Of a stretch of DNA of 45,753 nt, positions 40,516 to 45,753 are shown piece by piece; positions within the stretch are counted from its first letter, which is position 1, and the number at the start of each line of letters is the position of its first letter. The position numbers and the translations under genes were made by a program. Below the pieces are notes generated by a model. It made no database searches, had not been told where the DNA came from, and was given only the letters and a program-made list of their open reading frames with translations. Origin of the DNA: Allopontixanthobacter sp041741895 (GTDB lineage Bacteria > Pseudomonadota > Alphaproteobacteria > Sphingomonadales > Sphingomonadaceae); assembly GCA_041741895.1 (NCBI GenBank), contig JBGSJO010000057.1, forward strand, positions 1-45,753, given 5' to 3'.

Positions 40516-41946
40516 TCAGTGCTTGAACATGACATGACGAGTAACAGTGTAATGCTCGAGACAATAGACCGAAAGATCCGAGCCGTAACCCGAAAGCTTA
40601 ACCCCGCCGTGCGGCATCTCGGCGACATTGACCGAATGTGTGTTGATCCAGGTCACGCCATATTCAAGGTGCGCAGCGAACTGGTGCGCTTTGCCGACAT
40701 CGCGGGTCCAGACCGAGGAGGCGAGCCCGTATTCACAGTCATTGGCCCAGTCGAGCACCTGGGAATCCTCTTTGAAGCGGGTAACCGATACGACAGGACC
40801 GAAAACCTCCTTCTGCACGATCTCGTCCAGATGCTGCGCACCGGCGATGAGCGTCGGTTCGTAGTAAAACCCCGGGCGGTCAGGCGTGCGTCCGCCGGTG
40901 ACCAGCTCCGCAGGCGTATCCGCAATCGCGCGAGCCACAAACCCGTCCACCCGGTCGCGCTGCCGTTCGGTAATCAACGGGCCAAGCACAGTTCCGGAAT
41001 CAGCGGGATCACCAATCTCTATCGCTTCGATGGCCTGTTGCAGCTCGGCCACCAGCCGGTCGTAAATACTGACATGGGCGTAGACCCGGCATGCTGCGGT
41101 GCAGTCCTGCCCCGCATTGTAATAGCCCCCTTCCGATATCGCCTCCACAGCGGCCGGAATATCCGCATCGGCCAGCACGATCACCGGTGCCTTGCCGCCC
41201 AGCTCGAAATGGGTGCGCTTGATGGTCGGTGCCACCGCCTCCATGATCTTGCGCCCGGTCGAAACGTCGCCGGTTAGCGAGACCATGTTGACATCGGGAT
41301 GAGAAACCAGCCGCGCACCGACACTGGCACCGTTGCCGGTGACCACATTGACCACCCCTTCAGGCAGGAATTCGGCGCAGACCTCTGCCAACCTGAGCGC
41401 GGTCAGCGGAGTATGCTCCGACGGCTTGAGCACAACCGTATTGCCCGCGGCGATCACCGGGGCGATCTTCCAGCTGGCCATCATCAGCGGGTAGTTCCAC
41501 GGCGCGATACCGACACAGACGCCGAGCGGATCGCGCCGCAGCATCGAAGTGAAGCCGCTGCGATATTCGCCGGCCGGAATTCCCGCGATTGTCCGCGCAG
41601 CTCCGGCGAAGAAGCGGAATACATCAATCGTATTGCCGACATCGACCGACTTGGCCGTGCCGATCGGCTTACCGCAATTGGTCATTTCGAGCAGGGCGAA
41701 TTCGTCCGCCAGCTGCTCGACCCGATCGGCGATCTGAAGCATCCGCAGCGAACGCTCTTTGGGCGACATGCGCGACCATACCCGATAGGCGTTGCGGGCG
41801 GCCGCTACTGCACGATCCACCTGTTCGCGGCTCGCGCTCGCGAGGCTGATCAGTTCCTGACCGGATGCCGGATTAAAAGCTATCTCCGGTGCTTCCTCAC
41901 CTTCGACCGCGCGCCCGCCAATGAACTGTCCACGAATTCCCAACAT
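40516..41946 (-). CDS. patD: 4-aminobutyraldehyde dehydrogenase
   Basis: An NAD(P)-dependent aldehyde dehydrogenase (476 aa) that oxidises 4-aminobutyraldehyde, the product of putrescine transamination, to GABA. Glu248 in FELGGKAPVIVLADADI and nucleophile Cys282 in NAGQDCTAACRVYAH fit the PatD/YdcW subgroup. IAPWNYPLMMASWKIAPVIAAGN and the C-terminal VNVAEMPHGGVKLSGYGSDLS agree. It starts 46 bases after the transporter ATPase and precedes puuD by 13 bases. Confidence 0.88.
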   Translation of the reverse strand: MLGIRGQFIGGRAVEGEEAPEIAFNPASGQELISLASASREQVDRAVAAARNAYRVWSRMSPKERSLRMLQIADRVEQLADEFALLEMTNCGKPIGTAKSVDVGNTIDVFRFFAGAARTIAGIPAGEYRSGFTSMLRRDPLGVCVGIAPWNYPLMMASWKIAPVIAAGNTVVLKPSEHTPLTALRLAEVCAEFLPEGVVNVVTGNGASVGARLVSHPDVNMVSLTGDVSTGRKIMEAVAPTIKRTHFELGGKAPVIVLADADIPAAVEAISEGGYYNAGQDCTAACRVYAHVSIYDRLVAELQQAIEAIEIGDPADSGTVLGPLITERQRDRVDGFVARAIADTPAELVTGGRTPDRPGFYYEPTLIAGAQHLDEIVQKEVFGPVVSVTRFKEDSQVLDWANDCEYGLASSVWTRDVGKAHQFAAHLEYGVTWINTHSVNVAEMPHGGVKLSGYGSDLSVYCLEHYTVTRHVMFKH

Positions 41947-41992
41947 TTGTTATCCTTTGGCTGGCGGAGAATGCACCGCCGCTCATCCCAAG

Positions 41993-43120
41993 TCAGGACA
42001 GGAGCACTATCGGGCTGTCGGCCCGCCAGTGCATCGAGACCCGGTCATTCCAGGTAAAATCTTCCTGGTCATGGCGCGAAAGATTGGGGCGCGACACGCG
42101 GATCAGGTCGCCGCCGTCGAGTTTGATCTCGTAGATCGTAATATCCCCGAGGTAGCTCATGCCAAGTATTTCTCCGCGAACGACATTGTGGCCTTCAGGG
42201 GCGTCCTGGCCTGCTGCCAGCACCGCCTTGCCCTGCCCCGGTATGTGGAGATATATCTTCTCCGGCCGGAGCGCGACCCAGACTTCCGCGCCGTGAGGAC
42301 CGGTGACGCCGTGGTTTAGATAGACCTTGCCGACGCCAGGGCAATCGACCGCCGCCTTGTCCGGCTCGTCCAGCGTCAGCTTGCCTTCGAAGACATTCAC
42401 CGAACCCACGAAATCGGCGACAAAGCGGTTCGCCGGATATTCATAGAGATCGGAAGGTGTGGCAAGCTGCGCCACATCACCCTTGTTGATCACCGCAATG
42501 CGGCTGGCCATCGACAGTGCCTCGTCCTGATCATGGGTGACAGTGACGAATGTGATGCCCACGCGATCCTGAAGATCGGCCAGCTCGAACTGCATCTGCG
42601 CGCGCAGTTTCGCATCGAGCGCGCTGAGTGGCTCGTCCAGCAACAACACCTTTGGCCGCATCACCAGGCTGCGCGCGAGCGCGACGCGCTGCCGCTGACC
42701 GCCCGACATCTGATCGGGCATGCGCTCATCGAACCCGCCCAGCTTCACCAGATCAAGCGCCTCGCGCACGCGTTCTTCGCGCTCGCCCCGGCCGACGCCA
42801 GCGATTTTGAGGCCATAAGCCACATTGTCCGCTACCGACATATGCGGAAAGACGGCATAGCTCTGGAACACCATGTTCACCGGACGGCGGTTGGGCGGTA
42901 CATGCGCCATATCCTGTCCGTCGATCAAGATCTGTCCTTCGGTAGGCAATTCGAAACCGGCGATCATGCGCAACAGGGTGGTCTTGCCGCAGCCCGACGG
43001 GCCCAGCAGCACGAAAAATTCGCCGGGAACGATATCCAGGCTGACGTCATCTACCGCCGTAACCTTGCCAAAGCACTTGGTGACGTTCCTGATCTGGATA
43101 ATGGGTGTACTGTCGGACAT
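41993..43120 (-). CDS. potG: polyamine ABC transporter ATP-binding protein
   Basis: The ATPase of a PotFGHI/SpuDEFGH-type importer (375 aa). Walker A GPSGCGKTT is at 40-48, the signature MSGGQRQRV at 138-146 and Walker B VLLLDEP at 158-164; the H-loop reads VTHDQDEAL. A C-terminal TOBE domain (VALRPEKIYL to the end) is the regulatory part typical of polyamine and sugar importers. Three bases separate it from the permease gene. Confidence 0.93.
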   Translation of the reverse strand: MSDSTPIIQIRNVTKCFGKVTAVDDVSLDIVPGEFFVLLGPSGCGKTTLLRMIAGFELPTEGQILIDGQDMAHVPPNRRPVNMVFQSYAVFPHMSVADNVAYGLKIAGVGRGEREERVREALDLVKLGGFDERMPDQMSGGQRQRVALARSLVMRPKVLLLDEPLSALDAKLRAQMQFELADLQDRVGITFVTVTHDQDEALSMASRIAVINKGDVAQLATPSDLYEYPANRFVADFVGSVNVFEGKLTLDEPDKAAVDCPGVGKVYLNHGVTGPHGAEVWVALRPEKIYLHIPGQGKAVLAAGQDAPEGHNVVRGEILGMSYLGDITIYEIKLDGGDLIRVSRPNLSRHDQEDFTWNDRVSMHWRADSPIVLLS

Positions 43121-43123
43121 GGA

Positions 43124-43966
43124 TCAATGGCTCACGGTTATTGTCTTCGTGCCCTGCAATCGCAAAGCGACGGCGGTCAGCACCACGGTTAGAACTATCA
43201 GCAGGGTCGAAGCGGCATTGACTTCCGGCGTGACCGAAAAGCGCACCATGGAATAGACCTTGACCGGAAAGGTGATCGTGTCCGGCCCGCTGGTGAAAAA
43301 GGTAATCACGAAATCGTCAAGGCTGAGCGTGAAGGCCAGAAGCGCGCCCGAAACCAGCGCCGGGCGGATATGCGGCAGCAGCACATGTTTAAATGCCTGC
43401 CAGTCACTCGCGCCCAGATCCTTGGCTGCCTCTTCCTCTTCCTTGTTGAAGCTCGCCAAGCGCGCCCGCACAACCATGGTCACAAATGGAAAGCAAAAAG
43501 TGATATGCGCAATTGTTATGGCTGACAGGTTCAGCGGCCAGACCAGGCCGGTAGGCCAATCGACCCAGGCAAAGAAAATCAACATCGCTACGCCCAGGCA
43601 GATTTCCGGCACAATGATCGGCAGCGAAATTGTCCCGTCGACAAGGCCTTTCAGCCTGAATTTGAAGCGCCAAAGCATGATTGCCGTCATGCTGCCCAAT
43701 ATCAGGCTGACGATCGTAGCCAGCGCGGCAATGGTCAGCGAGTTTGCCAACGCCTCCACCAGAGTGTCATTGTTGAGCGCCTTTTCGTAATATTTGGTGG
43801 TGAAGCCGCGCCAGACGACATTGCGCTTGCTGTCGTTGAAGCTGAAAATCATCAGCACGAGCAAGGGGGCGTATAGAAACAACAGCACCAGCCCGACCCA
43901 AAGCCGCATCCACAAGGTCCGCGTATACTCCAGCGGTGCGCGGGGTGTGCGCGTAAGCAGGCGCAT
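43124..43966 (-). CDS. potI: polyamine ABC transporter permease (PotI-type)
   Basis: An inner-membrane permease (280 aa) with about six spans. The EAA loop that docks on the ATPase reads EEAAKDLGASDWQAFKHVLLPHIRPA, and SLDDFVITFFTSGP is characteristic of PotI/PotC. The start overlaps the stop of the other permease by one base (TGATG). With PotH it forms the transmembrane channel. Confidence 0.93.
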   Translation of the reverse strand: MRLLTRTPRAPLEYTRTLWMRLWVGLVLLFLYAPLLVLMIFSFNDSKRNVVWRGFTTKYYEKALNNDTLVEALANSLTIAALATIVSLILGSMTAIMLWRFKFRLKGLVDGTISLPIIVPEICLGVAMLIFFAWVDWPTGLVWPLNLSAITIAHITFCFPFVTMVVRARLASFNKEEEEAAKDLGASDWQAFKHVLLPHIRPALVSGALLAFTLSLDDFVITFFTSGPDTITFPVKVYSMVRFSVTPEVNAASTLLIVLTVVLTAVALRLQGTKTITVSH

Positions 43967-44874
43967 CAGCTTGTTCCCCCCTGCCTGGTTCGACGCAGGC
44001 CCTGCATCGCAATCAGAATGAACATCGCGTAGATCAGCAGGAAAGAGAGCGCCGCACCAAACGGCCAGTCATTCGCGCGCTTGAACTGGCGTTCGATGAC
44101 ATTGGCAATCATCTGGCTTTCGGTTCCGCCCATCAGATCGGGCGTCAGATAGGCCCCCAGGGCCGGGATCAGGGTGATCATCACTCCGGCAACAATACCG
44201 GGCATAGCCAGCGGCATGACAATCTTCAGCAGCGTGCGCAAATGGCCTGCGCCAAGATCAAGGCTTGCTTCGATCAGGCTCTTGTCGAGCCGGTCCAGCG
44301 CGGAATAGAGCGGCAGAACCATAAAAGGCAAATGGACATAGACCAGTCCGAAAACCACCGCGAAATTGTTATACAGAAGCTCGACCGGCTCCCACGCCGC
44401 AAGCGGTTGCAGGCCGACCAGCACCTTGAGCCAGCTGGCGCTTTCCCATAACCATCCCATCGACTTGTTGGCATAGCCCTGCGTGCCAAGCAGCATCATT
44501 AGCGCATAGGTGCGGATCAGCAGATTGGTCCAGAATGGCAACATGATCCCCAGCAAGAGCCAGGGTCGCCATTTGTCGCTCGAAAAAGTGAGCGCCATAG
44601 CCACCGGAAACCCTACGACCAGACAGATCACCGTCACCAGCGCCGCAACTGCAAAGCTCTTCAGGAAGATCGAGACATAGAGCCACTCGGTCGCCCGTTT
44701 ATAATTGTCTAGCGTGCCGGAAATCTCGATTTCGGCAAGGCCGGTATTGCTGCCAAAGCTGTAGAGCCAGACAAAGCTCATTGGGACAAGGAAGAACAGC
44801 AATGTCCATAGCAATGGAGCCGAGGAGACAACCCAGAACGCCTTCTTGTCTGCTTTCCAATCCTGTTCGGCCAT
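43966..44874 (-). CDS. potH: polyamine ABC transporter permease (PotH-type)
   Basis: 302 residues with six or more spans. PFWTNLLIRTYALMMLLG and the EAA loop EASLDLGAGHLRTLLKIVMPLAMPGI are typical of PotH/PotB. It is the first permease downstream of the binding-protein gene, separated from it by a hairpin-containing spacer. Confidence 0.93.
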   Translation of the reverse strand: MAEQDWKADKKAFWVVSSAPLLWTLLFFLVPMSFVWLYSFGSNTGLAEIEISGTLDNYKRATEWLYVSIFLKSFAVAALVTVICLVVGFPVAMALTFSSDKWRPWLLLGIMLPFWTNLLIRTYALMMLLGTQGYANKSMGWLWESASWLKVLVGLQPLAAWEPVELLYNNFAVVFGLVYVHLPFMVLPLYSALDRLDKSLIEASLDLGAGHLRTLLKIVMPLAMPGIVAGVMITLIPALGAYLTPDLMGGTESQMIANVIERQFKRANDWPFGAALSFLLIYAMFILIAMQGLRRTRQGGTS

Positions 44875-44892
44875 CAGGCGCTCCTGGAAAAG

Positions 44893-44919
44893 CCAGCCGC
44901 CCTCACCGAGCGCGGCTGG
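44893..44919 (-). terminator. attenuator-like hairpin between potF and potH
   Basis: A perfect 8-bp stem CCAGCCGC/GCGGCTGG with an 11-base loop; on the transcribed strand it is followed by CTTTT. The short T-run suggests partial termination, which would leave more binding protein than permease message. Confidence 0.55.
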
Positions 44920-44970
44920 TCATGCATTCGGGTCTGCCGGTCAGTTGTCCGGGCAGTTGTTTTGTTAGAA

Positions 44971-45753
44971 TCAGGACGCACGGACCCGGGTGAATGCCTC
45001 TTCATAGAGCGGCTGCAGTTCCGCATTGAACTTGGCATATTCGCATTTTGCCAGCACGTCGGCAGGCGGGAAGATTGCAGGGTTGCTCTTGTAGTCCTCC
45101 GGCATCAGCGCCTTGGCCGCGCCGTTTGGAGTGGGATAAAGGATCGTTTCGGTGATCTTCTTGCCTACTTCGGCATCAAGAATGTAATTGATGAAGGCGT
45201 GCGCATTCTTGGGGTGTGGCGCGCCAACCGGGATACACAGCGTATCCGCGTTCAACTGGCTTCCTTCCTCGGGAATGACAAAGCCGATGTCATCATCCTC
45301 GACCATGATCTGGGCGATATCGCCATTATATTCGAGCACCAGATCCACATCGCCCTTGGCCAGCAGATCCTGCCCGTCATCTTCGTGGAACTTCTTGATA
45401 TGCGGCTTTTGCTTGATCATCATCGCTTCGATCCGCTTGATATCATCGGGCGTGAGATCGTTAACCGACTTGCCGAGATATTTGGCATACAGACGGAACA
45501 TGTCGCCAGCCTCGGACAGCACTGCGATGCGCCCGGCATGTTCATCGGAATCGAAGAGCATTTTCCAGCTATCGGGCGGGGTGGTGAATTTCGATTTGCG
45601 ATACCCAATCCCCAAAACCAGCCAGGTATAGGGAACCGAGTACTTGGCCCCGGGGTCATACTGCGAATCGAGGAATGCCGGCTCGATATTGCTGAGATTG
45701 GGGATCAGCGAGTGATCGATCTCAGAAAGCATCTTCGCCTGGATCATGCGTTC
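44971..45753 (-). CDS. potF: polyamine-binding periplasmic protein, N-terminus outside window
   Basis: The C-terminal 260 residues of a PotF/SpuD-type substrate-binding protein; the frame runs open through the window end. Family stretches include NIEPAFLDSQYDPGAKYSVPYTW, GDVDLVLEYNGDIAQIM (which carries ligand-contacting residues in PotF) and IPVGAPHPKNAHAFINYILDAEVG. The signal peptide and first lobe lie outside. It heads the importer genes visible here; putrescine or spermidine specificity cannot be told from this part alone. Confidence 0.9.
   Translation of the reverse strand, partial: ERMIQAKMLSEIDHSLIPNLSNIEPAFLDSQYDPGAKYSVPYTWLVLGIGYRKSKFTTPPDSWKMLFDSDEHAGRIAVLSEAGDMFRLYAKYLGKSVNDLTPDDIKRIEAMMIKQKPHIKKFHEDDGQDLLAKGDVDLVLEYNGDIAQIMVEDDDIGFVIPEEGSQLNADTLCIPVGAPHPKNAHAFINYILDAEVGKKITETILYPTPNGAAKALMPEDYKSNPAIFPPADVLAKCEYAKFNAELQPLYEEAFTRVRAS

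Noticed and set aside
1..45753. CRISPR arrays, rRNA or tRNA genes
   Set aside because: No regularly spaced direct repeats of array type and no conserved rRNA or tRNA segments were seen by reading; a covariance search would settle small RNAs.

Overview
The window is high-GC chromosomal DNA of an alphaproteobacterium. The most likely order is Sphingomonadales, and an Erythrobacteraceae-type genome (Altererythrobacter/Erythrobacter relatives) fits best. This rests on protein style and gene order: ffh-rpsP-rimM-trmD-rplS with a long Ala/Glu/Pro tail on S16, rpsF-rpsR-rplI, a class II-like phaC-phaZ pair, and 25-bp dispersed repeats of the kind common in sphingomonads. This is inference; no 16S rRNA or tRNA gene is present.

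Layout. 1-2440 is a small accessory patch. It holds a terminase-small-subunit-like protein with a doubtful 5' end, a tiny overlapping ORF, a HigBA-type toxin-antitoxin operon with two identical palindromic operators, an IS110-family transposase remnant, and three copies of a 25-bp repeat. 2448-4265 is lepA. 4649-10379 is a same-strand run of PHA synthase (phaC), PHA depolymerase (phaZ), a ferredoxin-NADP reductase (fprA type) and an N-acyl-D-amino-acid deacylase-type amidohydrolase. 10405-15030 (minus) holds a DUF2855 protein, dnaN, fabG and fabD. Between fabG and fabD lies a 456-bp cassette encoding a GxxExxY (PD-(D/E)XK-like) protein and bounded by 29-bp inverted repeats; this is the most unusual structure in the window. 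15068-17435 is a divergent peptidoglycan-recycling pair (LD-carboxypeptidase and Mpl-type Mur ligase), followed by a DUF808 membrane protein.

18602-19836 is rpsF-rpsR-rplI with a clear terminator. AMP nucleosidase and a divergent NRAMP-like transporter follow. 22909-24269 (minus) is rimB-rimK, whose known substrate S6 is encoded 4 kb away. 24362-25057 is an alpha/beta hydrolase without a clean start codon. 25251-28378 is a marR-emrA-emrB efflux operon with a likely MarR operator. 28372-33868 (minus) holds an HCCA-isomerase-like protein, an exported thioredoxin and DUF3179 pair, asd, and a DPP IV-type peptidase. 33945-37703 (minus) is ffh-rpsP-rimM-trmD-rplS with its terminator.

38250-45753 (minus) is a polyamine uptake and catabolism operon: periplasmic binding protein (cut by the window end), two permeases, ATPase, 4-aminobutyraldehyde dehydrogenase, gamma-glutamyl-GABA hydrolase and putrescine-pyruvate transaminase. 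Together these would import putrescine and convert it to GABA. Hairpins in two of its spacers suggest that expression is tuned between segments.
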